A stretch of 64,000 nt of DNA from Siphonodentalium dalli (taxonomy: Eukaryota; Mollusca; Scaphopoda; Gadilida; Siphonodentaliidae): the NCBI GenBank assembly GCA_032622095.1, contig CP136065.1, positions 156,619,577 through 156,683,576 on the forward strand, given 5' to 3'. Below the pieces are notes generated by a model. It searched no databases. It was given only the letters and a program-made list of their open reading frames with translations, and was not told the DNA's origin. Below are positions 10,684-21,496 of this stretch, piece after piece. Positions within the stretch are counted from its first letter, which is position 1. Each line of letters begins with the position of its first letter. The position numbers and the translations under genes were made by a program.

Positions 10684-11700
10684 CTATTCAGGTTCATTTT
10701 GTCGAATTATTACGAGTTTATTTGGTATATAAAGGTTCGCGATGTCAATTATTTTTTTCGCAAGAGCTTCTGCTATTTCATCAGATCGAATTGCTGCGAG
10801 ATCTCTCTTAAAGTCCCACGCGTTAAAGGCATTATTCATTGCGGAGTAATCGGCTCGATTATAATCCCATATCCTTCTTTTCATGATTCCACTCGGCTTC
10901 TTAAATTTCAAATTCAAACGTAGTAAGATTGGACAATGAAACCTAGTTAAATCTGAAAAGAATGGATCTAAGATTTCATTCGATTCAACAACTCAGGGGT
11001 ATTTGTTAAGTATAAGTCTATGAGAGAAGAAGAACTTTCTGTAAAGTATGTAGCTTGTTTAATTATTTGCTTTAAGCCAAAGCGCTGATTAATATATTTA
11101 ATTGGTTTTGTTTCTAATGGTATTTGGTTTGAATTAAAATCTCCAATTATTATGACATGTGGGATATTAGTACGATCGCCCAACGCCAAATCAATATTTG
11201 TATATATTTTTTCCCGTATACTGATGGGTGTATTTGGTGGTCTATAAAACGTACCAAGCAAAAATCTCATTGTGGATGTTGCAATCTCTAGCCATACGCT
11301 CTCTATGTCAGGGATTTCAAGGTCAGTACGTCTTTTGAAATAAAGTGAATCCCTTACATAGACAGCAATGCCACCAACCAAGGTTAGACGGTCTCTCCTT
11401 TGTGGAGCATGAAATCCTGTTATTAACAATTCGTTATCGGAGTTTGCATTTGAGAGCCATGCATGTTTCCGTAAATGAAATTATATCAAAGTTTCTAGCT
11501 TCTGCAGTAAGTACGTCTATTTTCGGTGTCAAACTTTGAATATTAAGACACATTAGGGTCAGCAAATGCCTGTCCACATTGCTTTCTGTTGGACCCGGGT
11601 TTTTTTCTATGTCAAATGCTCGGTTTAGAATAGATTTTAGTACATCAATCACCCATCTTCCCACTTCAGTCAGCGAATTTGTAATGTGTAACACTTCTCA
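10684..11700 (-). pseudogene. APE-type endonuclease and linker of the same element
   Basis: The minus strand reads LMCLNIQSLTPKID and FDIISFTET just after the 2A motif. After a frameshift near 11455 it reads GGIAVYVRDSL, ESVWLEI, GTFYRPPN and the catalytic-region motif IIGDFN (about 11155-11138). SSSLIDLYLTN follows (about 11025-10993). This order matches the exonuclease-endonuclease-phosphatase fold that nicks target DNA in non-LTR elements. The segment from 10917 to 10684 is the usual helical linker to the RT. There is no upstream ATG in frame: a TGA lies just before the first open codon at 11694. The original N-terminus therefore lay elsewhere or is lost. Confidence 0.8.
11590..11613 (-). 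other. 2A-like ribosome-skipping motif DIEKNPGP
   Basis: The codons read D-I-E-K-N-P-G-P, matching the D(V/I)ExNPGP consensus of 2A peptides. These cause the ribosome to skip the final glycine-proline bond. 2A motifs are known near the N-terminus of ORF2 in some APE-type non-LTR elements of sea urchins, molluscs and other invertebrates. Its position immediately upstream of the endonuclease fits. Activity cannot be judged from sequence. Confidence 0.85.
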
Positions 11701-11830
11701 TCCAACAAATTTGAAAAATGAAACTATACTCCGTGAATGTGTTCGATTGAAGCCTATCGGAGTTTAGCGTTGGATGTGGCTTGAATTATATTTCCAACAA
11801 ACCTTTTGAAAATAAAACAGGACACACAAG

Positions 11831-12286
11831 TCAGTTGAAATTCCAGCTTATTACAAATATATCTGGAAGAATGCAGTCGCCTTTCAACATGTAATATTTC
11901 AACACAATTACTAGTGCTATGTGGGTAGGAGTCCCCAATTTTCTTATCATGAAATATGACAAAAAGTTTAGTGTGCTCAATCCATCAAGTGGTTTTTCTC
12001 TTGTCCCTCTCAAGGCTCTCGAATAGTACATGCCGATTCTTGCCCTATATGTGATACCAAATAAATCATTTGAATAAGAACATAATACAAGCATTCGATA
12101 CCAAATGTACACAAAAAGGACACAAAACGACATGTACCAAAAGAGGATCATAACTAAGGTGGGAGTCGTCAGGTCAGCATCAGTTTCATATATCATTGAA
12201 AAATTAAATTTGTTGCACTTTTGAAGGCTAGATACTTTATAACTGGTCAAACTTAGGCAAAAGATCATTATAACAATCATGTGCAT
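11831..12286 (-). CDS. Unassigned 151-residue membrane-rich ORF
   Basis: An ATG at 12286 opens 151 codons on the same strand as, and about 140 bases upstream of, the 2A-bearing retrotransposon frame. Three hydrophobic segments are visible: residues about 3-16 (a possible signal anchor), 44-68 (VMILFWYMSFCVLFVYIWYR) and 121-132. The middle holds RALRGTREKPLDGLSTLNFL. I recognise no family. It could be a first ORF of the retroelement, a fragment of an unrelated gene, or a chance frame in AT-rich DNA, which tends to give F, Y, I and L-rich translations. Confidence 0.3.
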   Translation of the reverse strand: MHMIVIMIFCLSLTSYKVSSLQKCNKFNFSMIYETDADLTTPTLVMILFWYMSFCVLFVYIWYRMLVLCSYSNDLFGITYRARIGMYYSRALRGTREKPLDGLSTLNFLSYFMIRKLGTPTHIALVIVLKYYMLKGDCILPDIFVISWNFN

Positions 12287-12289
12287 GCA

Positions 12290-13095
12290 AAGGTAATCGT
12301 AAAAAGTTCAGCTCGATTATTTGGACGTTAGCTGTAAGATATTATCATAATTTCGGGTGTTCCCATATATGTATACAGTTGGAGGAACAGACTTCAATCT
12401 TGCTTTAAATTATATTATGTATCAGATGAGTCCATAGAGGCCAGAAAAGCTCCCCTCCGTCCACCCCTCGTGCGCCGCACACTCGCAGTCCCTATATATG
12501 CGCGCCCACATCACGGCAGTTTACAAGAGACATACCGTTATACCCTGCCGCCAAAAAGGCGCACACACAGTGCATTTTCACATCAAAAGTCCATATCTCT
12601 GCAAAAATGAATGGATAAAACCCGTTCCACGTGGATACCATTTTCTCCATGTTGCTTCATGAGCATACCAAAGATCAATCAAATGTGGTCTATGGTAACT
12701 GATATAGAGTTCCAAAGTTGTTATGAACGGATGTATGGCACCCGTTGTTTCTAACACTGTTTGGCGGGGGATAATTACAAGATATAAAGCAGTGACGCTC
12801 GGCTCTGATTGGTAAATAGGTTTGTCTGAGCTTACCAAACAAAATACGTCACACATCCCCTCTAAATTATCATATGTAAAATAGCCACTGACACACAAGT
12901 TAACCCTTTTGTATGGAAGATTAAATTTCGTGGTGTGTTGCTAACATGATATTAATTGAGGTGCGCTTCTGACTCTGGTTACGAAAACAAAATATGTGAA
13001 GCCAGGTTATATGGTGCAATGTCGTTAAAAAGCTAACCTGACTATTAATTGCCCATGGTTCATTTTACGCCAAATAATTAAGAATTTCCTAAGCC
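12290..13095. other. No gene; GC-richer patch
   Basis: A patch at about 12440-12560 is richer in G+C than its surroundings and contains CCCTATATATGCGCGCCCAC, which looks like a TATA box followed by GC-rich DNA. With no transcript start or downstream gene I cannot call a promoter. Nothing else was recognised. Confidence 0.3.
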
Positions 13096-13262
13096 AATTA
13101 TTTCGCTTACCGGGCAAAAGAAAATTTCGCTTAATGGACAAAAGAAAATTAAAAATACTTGCAATCATCATCATTCGTATCACGCAGGCATCGCGAAAAT
13201 TAACTAAATCATCCGAAAAGATCCGAAAAGATCCGAAACGATCCGAAAAGATCCGAAAAGCC
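13096..13262 (+). repeat. 10-bp tandem repeat and adjacent 30-bp direct repeat
   Basis: GATCCGAAAA repeats five times at about 13211-13260 with one variant unit. Upstream, two near-identical TTTCGCTTA...CAAAAGAAAATT units lie at about 13101-13151. Confidence 0.85.
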
Positions 13263-13399
13263 CATAATTGAGAAAGCTCTTGATTATTCTCCGCTTTTGG
13301 GAGACAGACGCGCGGGCGCTCGTTATAACGGACGATTATTGGAATTTTTGTTCTAGCTGGCAAAAATTCAAAAGTCTTAACATTTACTTAATACTTAAC

Positions 13400-13466
13400 C
13401 TACTGGAAAGTCGGTATATCTGTCGATCAGAACGTCGGATTGACGTGTTCGTGGGTTCGATCTATT
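13400..13466 (+). ncRNA. tRNA-like / SINE-head relic
   Basis: GTATATCTGTCGATCAGAAC resembles a tRNA D-arm (box A). AACGTCGGATTG resembles the 5' anticodon stem, and CGTGGGTTCGATC a T-arm with box B. Part of the anticodon stem and the 3' acceptor are missing, so it cannot be a working tRNA. It is most likely a decayed tRNA-derived SINE head. Confidence 0.3.
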
Positions 13467-14869
13467 TACTGGTATTGAAAACGTAGATTGTGGTTGTGTG
13501 ATCGGACAGGACCTGGTCTGAACTTTCAGATTTTTAGAACAAGCTGATGTTAATTATTAACTTCATTGTAGCAAGTCAGCACGAACAAATTTCTGTACAT
13601 GTACCTGTCACCATTTCCAACCCTATACGATACGCCATCAAGTTATATCATGCAAGTGTTCACATGTGCGAGCCTTGGATTGTCTTTGATTCGGCATGCT
13701 TAGTTGAAGGCTGGCCCACTCTAGATGATCCACCTCAGCTTACGCATTCGCTTCATTTCCGGGTAGTCGGGTACTCTTGGCCAGAAATAGACATCAAAGC
13801 CGGATTACAATACAGGCATGCATAACAAGGCTTTGATATCTTTCGGGCTTTGAGTCTTTAGCACACAATGACTCATCGATATATACACTCAACAATGAGA
13901 TCAAATGGAATGAAAACATCCTTACATGGGGACTGAATCAAACACCCAAGCTTGAGCGTATAATTTAATTATTTACAATGTTTTAATAGCCATTAATTAA
14001 GTTATTGACAAAACATTACCCCATTTAATTTTAGATGCTCTCATGTGCACTGTATACGTCTAAGAACTGAAACCCGAAAGAACATGTCGACTGCTGCTTG
14101 TTCCACGCAACCCGAAGTAATGAATGAAAGGTGGCTGATTTACATTACACAGGTTGAACCCACAATGCGAATTCTGGACGTGGAACACACGTCATCGGAA
14201 GGTTGACCTACATGTAAACAAATCACACCTGGTAATTTAAACATTCGTGTTCTATATTTTCCAAAGAGATAATCAAGCTATTAGACTAATGAGCTACCTC
14301 AACAACCCATTTCGGATACTGTAAAAACCGGAAATCGAACAGAATTGCTTTAACGGAGATTTTGGCTTTCAAATTGCACAGCCCCGAAAAATGCTAGCCC
14401 GGGTCACTTGAACACTGATATGTTATCAACAGTGATATTCATATGGGACAGGATTTACATTGAGCCAGCCAAAACTGGCATTTATTATACCTCATTCAAA
14501 CACGAAATTTACGAACGTTACGTCATGTGTTTGCCGAACGATGGTATAGCATCAACAAACAAGCGATTCACGATTGTGTCTGAAGACGAAAGTCGTTAGC
14601 TAGTGGAAGATAATGACTAAAAAAAACCACTAAAAGAGCTATTTTGTTATAAAAATGTGTAATTACTAAACCGGAAATATTTACTCTATAGACTCGATTT
14701 CGAATTTTTCGACATGTCACTTCGATTCAAATTTCCCAACCACACCTATCCCTTTTGTAGTTTTCCTAATATAAATAAGTTGTTTATCATTCTTCACTGT
14801 GATTCGCTTACCGCTACAACAATGGGTTTTTTTTTTTTAGATTTTGTCTCTTTTCTGATTACCTGATTG
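13467..14869. other. No supported gene
   Basis: A 92-codon plus-strand frame at 13547-13825 and smaller ones show no recognisable motif. Just before 14870 a near-duplicate of TGTCTCTTCTGATTACCT occurs (14845 onward), forming a two-unit direct repeat at the start of the large duplication. Confidence 0.45.
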
Positions 14870-15312
14870 TGTCTCTTCTGATTACCTAATTGTGAATATA
14901 TATGTTATATATTTATGTGGGCAGAAGTTGCAGAATTCATAATCATTTAATTTGTTAAAGGTAGAGTGCAAGCATGTGGAGGAGAGAAAAGTGAGAGTGA
15001 GGTTTCATTATTGTTCACATGTTTAATTTATGTTTGTTGGGAGATCAGATCTCAATAAATAATATTCCGCCTTAGTCATAATTTCCATATGTAGTGGTTC
15101 TAGTTAATAGTGCAGAGCATAGTAATTAGTGTATCAATCGAGAAAAACAAGTATATGTGGAGTGTATTCGCGCACATGAGCTATATTATTAGTTTGAAAA
15201 CATTGCGAAGAAACGCACATAGAAATTTAATACTTTGAAATTTAGAAGCCGATCTCTAAAAAGAAATCTTTCGACGAGAGGCAGAAATAAAGCCGTCATC
15301 GATTACAAAGCA

Positions 15313-15630
15313 ATGGCATGCGGCAAATCAACAATGGAAAAGTCAACTGCCAGCAGTAGTAAGATCGAGGATCCTTCGAAATCCGGAGAAGAAAAATCAG
15401 AAAACGAAATTGAAACCGAACCGAAGGATGTCCAACTACCGTCAGATTCGGATCTCGAGAGCGACGATGAAGAAACTAAACAATTCAAAGAGGAGATCCG
15501 AGTAGAAAAAGAAATCGCTGCAGCCAAGAAAAAGCAGCACAGAAAGTCAAAAGTGAGAAACGAGCTGATGAGGCTGAAACAGAAAAATGGTGAGCCTTCT
15601 CCAAAAGTTGATAAGATATTAGTCACTTGA
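15313..15630 (+). CDS. Charged coiled-coil ORF in duplication, copy 1
   Basis: An ATG at 15313 gives 105 residues. The same frame is open upstream to about 15235 but without an ATG. The protein is acidic in the first half (KSGEEKSENEIETEPKD, SDSDLESDDEETKQF) and then a basic coiled coil (EEIRVEKEIAAAKKKQHRKS, VRNELMRLKQKN). Acidic stretch plus coiled coil recalls the N-termini of some retroelement Gag-like or ORF1 proteins, but I cannot name a family. It could also be one exon. Copy 2 differs at six nucleotides across the 396-nt open frame and five of these change the amino acid, so there is no sign of purifying selection since duplication. Confidence 0.4.
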   Translation: MACGKSTMEKSTASSSKIEDPSKSGEEKSENEIETEPKDVQLPSDSDLESDDEETKQFKEEIRVEKEIAAAKKKQHRKSKVRNELMRLKQKNGEPSPKVDKILVT

Positions 15631-15886
15631 AAGGTGAACAATGTAATTGAATTCTCAGAGAATTGTATGCCTACATCCAGATGAACAATGGTGATCGATT
15701 GTTTAAAAATAAACATCTCACCGATTAATACGATATATATATTGCGTTGGTATATATCAAAATGGAAGCTGGAATAGATGTCTCAAGATCCTACTATTGA
15801 CACTTCACGTTGAGTTTACCAGGTGGTCCTTGCTGAGTTAAAAGACAGTTGTCAAAGGTGAAATTGAATAAAATCCATCAAGATGT

Positions 15887-16502
15887 TCAGAGGATATAGT
15901 GAAACTCTACAGTGATGACTATGTGTTCAAACTGGTTGTACTCCATAAAAAGGAGGTTTTTTAATTATTCCGTATCTTTGGCCGCGATCTAGAGAAAATC
16001 TACGAGAAATTACGTAACACATTTGATACTGATGAATCAGGAAGAAAGTACGCTTATCATAAAACTGGGGGAATGGAAAAAAAATTACAGATCAAACGAT
16101 GCACCTGAAGATACATGTGGTGAAGGTCGTATGTATCACAGAGGTGCGAAATCGTTGTAGCATATGGTGTAGCAAACGGTGTAGATAATCACAAGATGGT
16201 GGACATTGGTAGTTCGGATGGGTGTGCTCTGTAAATCATGATACTTTTAAGATATTCAGATCGTGACGAATATCGTCATTTAGAAACCTATTGGAATTAT
16301 ATCGCTTGTTACGGGGATACCATATTATGTGCGGATTGTATGGGTATTATTGTCAAATAACATGTTTGAAACCAACGTGTCTGACGATTGTCAATTAGGC
16401 GAGGAAACTGGGGTTTTGCACTATTTTGGCGTTATCAGTTCTTCCTGTATTATACAACTTTGTCAGGATGTTGTTGTTATGATTATACAGGATAATAATT
16501 AA
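15887..16502 (+). pseudogene. Unassigned decayed coding segments, copy 1
   Basis: Three stretches read like protein but are interrupted. 15887-16108 has one internal stop and contains DLEKIYEKLRNTFDTDESGR. 16238-16360 has its own ATG and encodes 40 residues including YRHLETYWNYIACYGDTILC. 16362-16502 encodes 46 residues in another frame, including SDDCQLGEETGVLHYFGVIS. They follow the coiled-coil ORF on the same strand, so all may derive from one old element. I do not recognise the family. Confidence 0.35.
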
Positions 16503-16827
16503 ATCAACATTTTTTTCCGGTGAAGAATATTTTTATGATGGTGGAAATTGTTGCTTGTATATTGGATAACAAACAACATGCATATATGGCGGTGTAGATG
16601 CAAAAGTCAATAGCGGTGTAGATTGTATATTGTGAAACAACTCAATATACACTCGTGCGAATTGGTTAAAATTCAATATACCGACCAATCAAATTGTCAC
16701 GTCTAACAGAATAAAATAGTCAATTATTTTCTAAATGGTTACTGTACCTAAATCCGTCCATTTATGGGACCATATCTTTATACTCAAAAGAATATATGCA
16801 ACAAATGAATGAATTTGAGCAATGGGT

Positions 16828-16982
16828 GAGTGCAATATACACCCATTTGCTCTATGAATGGTACAAACAACATGGTAATTATAATGAAAATTAATTTATG
16901 ACTGGAGTCTTAAATTCATTTTCATTATAATTACCATGTTTTCTGCATCATTTATAGAGCACATGAATGTATGTTTGCACTC
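16828..16982. repeat. Fold-back hairpin, copy 1
   Basis: The inner arms AACATGGTAATTATAATGAA and its complement (16868-16941) are nearly perfect. Outer arms starting GAGTGCAA and ending GCACTC extend the fold to 155 bases. In copy 2 the right inner arm has lost six bases. Confidence 0.9.
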
Positions 16983-17004
16983 ATCCAAAGGAGTTGGTCC
17001 CATA

Positions 17005-17340
17005 CATGGTCGGATTTAGTCTACAGTTTAAAGATACGGGCGGCGTTGTCGGTGGGTATGCTGTTAAAATATTCAGCTCCGTCAAAAACCGCCATAAACA
17101 GAAAGAATAGTAAAATAAAGACAGTCATTGTTCTTATACCAATCAGATATATGACATAAACAGTATGTCATTTTCAAATATTTTTCCTTTGTTATGTAAA
17201 CAAAAGCAAAAAACGTTACAGAACCTGGCTTTTGTTTAGATCCGGATATGGTAAACATAAAAAGCGTTAGTTGTTACTGTTTTCCTGATATGGAAATAAT
17301 AAAGAGCGTTTATATCATTTGTGTGTAATTAACCAATAGA
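17005..17340 (-). repeat. Dispersed repeat family B, inverted, copy 1
   Basis: Reverse complement of the block also found at 50720-51237, 60115-60590 and 62140-62640. Shared anchors are TTTCTGTTTGTGGCGG, CATACTGTTTATG, GCTTTTGTTTACATAA and AACGCTCTTTAT. It contains AATAAAGAGCGTT at about 17298. Confidence 0.8.
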
Positions 17341-18544
17341 ATTGCACTTATGTAAAACTCCTGTAACACGAGCAGGTTCTTGTTTACGTACACCATCGTA
17401 CGTCTTGACGACAATATACTATTCACGCGCTGATTATGTTTGGCATATGAACAAAACTATATATATTATTATATTCTTTCTGTTGATGGCGATTTTAACA
17501 AATATGAATATTTCTGAAACGAACGCCACCCGTGCCTTTAATGACAATTTAGACATGTATAGGGTGTGAAAACAAATCATCACCAAATATCCAATCTTAA
17601 AATTATAGTCACCTGGATATAAAACAGCGACTGAGATATGATTGTGTGAAGAATAGGAAATATTCAATACTACAACTTCGTCTGTTAACCCGAATATAAA
17701 CAAATCGAATGCTATTTTAAGAATGGATTTGACAATTATACACTTGTATATACTTGGCTAAGGAAAGGGCATGTCATGTCATTCCCCTGTGACCACGCAG
17801 TGGTTTCTGCAACGAATCGATTCTACGCCGTCACCAAAAATACATCTGCACCGTTATTGTCTAAAACATCATTATCAACACCGTCATAATAGCGTTTTTT
17901 TTAAACTCAATTTTCACTGCAAATATTGCAACCTACCTAATTTTATTTTATGTGCAAAACTTTTTTTTTTTAGCAAATACTACCTGCGAAAAGAAGAGTT
18001 CAATATGACGCTTAGAGTGGTGAAAATAGGTCAGAAAACTATCAATGGATGAGATTCTTAAGCTCCCAGTGTTTGTGAATTAGACAATGTGTTAGGATTC
18101 GGACACTATATGAATTCTGACACTATTATCAGCGGAGGTGCATCATCTATAGTCGTGCAACTAAGTCATAACAGTGTACGACCAAAGTTAATTCTACCCG
18201 ATATTTATTGATATGCAGACGATGTTGAATTTCAATCCAAGGTTTGATATTGTGAGGTTACCATGAATTTCGATTATGGTAATTTATTTTATGATGTGAT
18301 AGTTCAAAGTTGATTACTAAACACAATAACTAGTGAAATTTGTAAATTAAAATTATTTGTTTTTCATTCTTTGTTGAATAAATACCTAGCAATTATCACC
18401 AATCTGCAACAAGTTGTGCATGTAGAAGACGGCAAATTACATCTAACAACTGGACGGAAACATTTACTCGGTATAATAAAAATAACGATGATCTGGCTTT
18501 TATGATCTGACTATAAAAACCGTTAACAATTACGATCTGACTAT
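17341..18544. other. Shared duplicated DNA without recognised genes
   Basis: Present in both copies of the duplication. The TTA at 17685-17687 is the empty target site of the transposon that sits at 22361-23721 in copy 2. Frames of 75-93 codons here show no family resemblance. Confidence 0.5.
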
Positions 18545-18800
18545 ATGTGTGATACTTGTATCTGGGTGTGCCATTTCAAAATGCAATCACTCATCAAAAC
18601 GATATATTCTTGCAAGAGAACTCACCAATCAAGATTGATTTACTTTTATTTATGGAAATCTTTCAACATAAGACCCTGTATGTGCGCACAGTCATATTTC
18701 AGTTGCGAACAATTAAAGTATCACTTATTTCCAATTCATGTCGCATGTAAAGTGATATACAGCATATCTAATAGTATAGTTCTATTTGGCCATTCCTGTT
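18545..18800. repeat. Dispersed repeat, copy 1
   Basis: Matches 26209-26465 as part of the duplication and, more distantly, 35100-35260. The shared core is ATATTCTTGCAAGAGAACTC followed by CCAATCAAGATT. It adjoins the decayed minus-strand retrotransposon and may be its 3' part. Confidence 0.6.
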
Positions 18801-18859
18801 AAGTTTGTGTCAATGTTTTCTGTTTGAAAGTTCACACAACATGTTCCCGGAGTTCATAT

Positions 18860-19530
18860 TGGAGTGGTCTAGTTAAACCTTAACGTGAAGGATGTTTCAA
18901 GTTTGGAGAGAAAATGATCAATGTGATGACATGATTTATTGTGCCAATCTTGTCATGAAATCCACGATGGTATAGCTTATATCAAAGACCGTCTAGCCAA
19001 ACCGTGTCGAATGATTTATGAACATCCAGGAAGCAAGCGAAAAGTGGACTGCGGTTTTCTTCTGTAAATGAGATACTCTCGTGTATTATATAAGAAGAAT
19101 TGAGGCAACTTATTCCTTTTTGGAAACCATTTTGTAGGGAATAAACTTTCATTAGATGTGTGCAATCGGTTTCCAGACGAGTTAGAATGATCGTTTAAAA
19201 TATTGTATAGAGTACTGGAAGGTGCGTTATGGCACGATTGCTATCGAACCTGTTTTTACGATTGATCCCCCCTTTAAAAGGTGATTTCATCATTACTATT
19301 TAGCTTGCGACGGCACGTGATCAAGTTCCAACCTTATTGTGAATAACCTGACCATTGACATTTGGAGATGAGATGCTCGTAGGCGAGTGTGTCATATCCC
19401 CCAGGAAATATTCCTTTTTTTAAATACGTTGAAGTTCGTCTCAAATGGACGTGAGACCTCTTTCTGTTCGCCTTTTATTGAATGCCTTGAAGCAAGCATT
19501 AATGTCCCTCTCAGCTAATTCCTCAAGATT
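18860..19530 (-). pseudogene. Decayed non-LTR reverse transcriptase, copy 1 (truncated)
   Basis: The minus strand reads LQNGFQKGISCLNSSYI, then ENRSPLFACFLDVHKSFDTVW and LYHRGFHDKIGTIN. These are RT motifs in which FLDxxKAFDTVW carries a catalytic-region aspartate. The frame has an in-frame stop after the DGL that follows FDTVW. The segment is cut at 19530 by the duplication junction; its upstream half (linker and endonuclease) exists only beyond copy 2. The clade is unclear; I/Nimb- or RTE-like elements share this wording. Confidence 0.75.
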
Positions 19531-19974
19531 CTGTCTCTTCTGGTTACCTAATTGTGAATATATATGTTATATATTTATGTGGGCAGAAGTTGCAGAATTC
19601 ATAATCATTTAATTTGTTAAAGGTAGAGTGCAAGCATGTGGAGGAGAGAAAAGTGAGAGTGAGGTTTCATTATTGTTCACATGTTTAATTTATGTTTGTT
19701 GGGAGATCAGATCTCAATAAATAATATTCCGCCTTAGTCATAATTTCCATATGTAGTGGTTCTAGTTAATAGTGCAGAGCATAGTAATTAGTGTATCAAT
19801 CGAGAAAAACAAGTATATGTGGAGTTTATTAGCACACATGAGCTATATTATTAGTTTGAAAACATTGCGAAGAAACGCACATAGAAATTTAATACTTTGA
19901 GATTTAGAAGCCGATCTCTAAAAAGAAATCTTTCGACGAGAGGCAGAAATAAAGCCGTCATCGATTACAAAGCA

Positions 19975-20292
19975 ATGGCATGCGGCAAATCAACAATGGA
20001 AAAGTCAACTGGCAGCAGTAGTAAGATCGAGGATCCTTCGAAATCCGGAGAAGAAAAATCAGAAAACGAAATTGAAACCGAACCGAAGGATGTCCAACTA
20101 CCATCAGATTCGGATCTCGAGAGCGACGATGAAGAAACTAAACAATTCAAAGAGGAGATCCGAGTAGAAAAAGAAATCGCTACAGCCAAGAAAAAGCAGC
20201 ACAGAAAGTTAAAAGTGAGAAACGAGCTGATGAGGCTGAAACAGAAAAATGCTGAGCCTTCTCCAAAAGTTGATAAGATATTAGTCACTTGA
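19975..20292 (+). CDS. Charged coiled-coil ORF in duplication, copy 2
   Basis: Same 105-residue frame as at 15313-15630, with the same ATG and stop. Changes in this copy are A to G near the start (STGSS), A to T and S to L in the coiled coil (KEIATAKKKQHRKLK), and G to A near the end (KNAEPSP). One further change lies upstream of the ATG and one is silent. Both copies stay open, but with no bias toward silent changes. Function is unknown. Confidence 0.4.
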   Translation: MACGKSTMEKSTGSSSKIEDPSKSGEEKSENEIETEPKDVQLPSDSDLESDDEETKQFKEEIRVEKEIATAKKKQHRKLKVRNELMRLKQKNAEPSPKVDKILVT

Positions 20293-20548
20293 AAGGTGAA
20301 CAATGTAATTGAATTCTCAGAGAATTGTATGCCTACGTCCAGATGAACAATGGTGATCGATTGTTTAAAAATAAACATCTCACCGATCAATACGATATAT
20401 ATATTGCGTTGGTATATATCAAAATGGAAGCTGGAATAGATGTCTCAAGATCCTACTATTGACACTTCACGTTGAGTTTACCAGGTGGTCCTTGCTGAGT
20501 TAAAAGACAGTTGTCAAAGGTGAAATTGAATAAAATCCATCAAGATGT

Positions 20549-21164
20549 TCAGAGGATATAGTGAAACTCTACAGTGATGACTATGTGTTCAAACTGGTTG
20601 TACTCCATAAAAAGGAGGTTTTTTAATTATTCCGTATCTTTGGCGGCGATCTAGAGAAAATCTACGAGAAATTACGTAACACATTTGATACTGATGAATC
20701 AGGAAGAAAGTACGCTTATCATAAAACTGGGGGAATGGAAAACAAATTACAGATCAAACGATGCACCTGAAGATACATGTGGTGAAGGTCGTATGTATCA
20801 CATAGGTGCGAAATCGTTGTAGCATATGGTGTAGCAAACGGTGTAGATAATCACAATATGGTGGACATTGGTAGTTCGGATGGGTGTGCTCTGTAAATCA
20901 TGATACTTTTAAGATATTCAGATCGTGACGAATATCGTCATTTAGAAACCTATTGGAATTATATCGCTTGTTACGGGGATACCATATTATGTGCGGATTG
21001 TATGGGTATTATTGTCAAATAACATGTTTGAAACCAACGTGTCTGACGATTGTCAATTAGGCGAGGAAACTGGGGTTTTGCACTATTTTGGCGTTATCAG
21101 TTCTTCCTGTATTATACAACTTTGTCAGGATGTTGTTGTTATGATTATACAGGATAATAATTAA
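20549..21164 (+). pseudogene. Unassigned decayed coding segments, copy 2
   Basis: Counterpart of 15887-16502, with the same internal stop and frame changes, so the decay predates the duplication. Confidence 0.35.
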
Positions 21165-21496
21165 ATCAACATTTTTTCCGGTGAAGAATATTTTTATGAT
21201 GGTGGAAATTGTTGCTTGTATATTGGATAACAAACAACATGCATATATGGCGGTGTAGATGCAAAAGTCAATAGCGGTGTAGATTGTATATTGTGAAACA
21301 ACTCAACATACACTCATGCGAATTGGTTAAAATTCAATATACCGACCAATCAAATTGTGAAGACGTGACGTCTAACAGAATAAAATAGTCAATTATTTTC
21401 TAAATGGTTACTGTACCTAAATCCGTTCATTTATGGGACCATATCTTTATACTCAAAAGAATATATGCAACAAATGAATGAATTTGAGCAATGGGT

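Larger units (their letters stand above)
7355..11770 (-). mobile_element. Decayed CR1/L2-like non-LTR retrotransposon with 2A motif
   Basis: Read on the minus strand, the order is: a 2A-like motif (11590-11613), an APE-type endonuclease (about 11560-10970), a linker, a reverse transcriptase (about 10260-8904), and a short C-terminal tail (7461-7355) after an interrupting DNA transposon (7465-8895). This order fits ORF2 of CR1/L2/Jockey-group elements. Multiple frameshifts and stops show it is dead. Examples are a frameshift near 11455 in the endonuclease and a stop where the GSIIGP-type serine should be, near 9668. The 5' end is not defined. The membrane-rich ORF at 11831-12286 may or may not belong to it. 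The clade call is from motif texture only. Confidence 0.85.
14870..19530 (+). repeat. Tandem segmental duplication, copy 1 (4.66 kb)
   Basis: 14870-19530 matches 19532-27192 in the same orientation, offset 4662 bases at the left end. Differences are scattered single substitutions and small indels plus two large insertions in copy 2. The copies abut with one extra C at 19531. GATT occurs at both parental breakpoints, consistent with microhomology at the junction. Copy 1 ends inside a minus-strand retrotransposon that continues uninterrupted past copy 2, so the retroelement predates the duplication. Confidence 0.95.

Noticed and set aside
12440-12560. TATA-like box in a GC-rich patch as a promoter
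   Set aside because: No downstream gene, initiator or transcript evidence on either strand.
13547-13825. 92-codon frame as an exon
   Set aside because: Starts at a non-ATG codon, has no family motif, and no splice signals support it.
15303-15716. 137-codon minus-strand frame, and its twin at 19965-20390, opposite the coiled-coil ORF
   Set aside because: It is the antisense of a Lys/Glu/Ser-rich stretch, giving a low-complexity Ser/Phe translation. The sense frame is more protein-like.
18545-18802. 85-codon cysteine-rich frame, also at 26209-26466, as a small secreted protein
   Set aside because: It is part of a dispersed repeat adjoining a retroelement, and the frame is not kept in the relative at 35100-35260.
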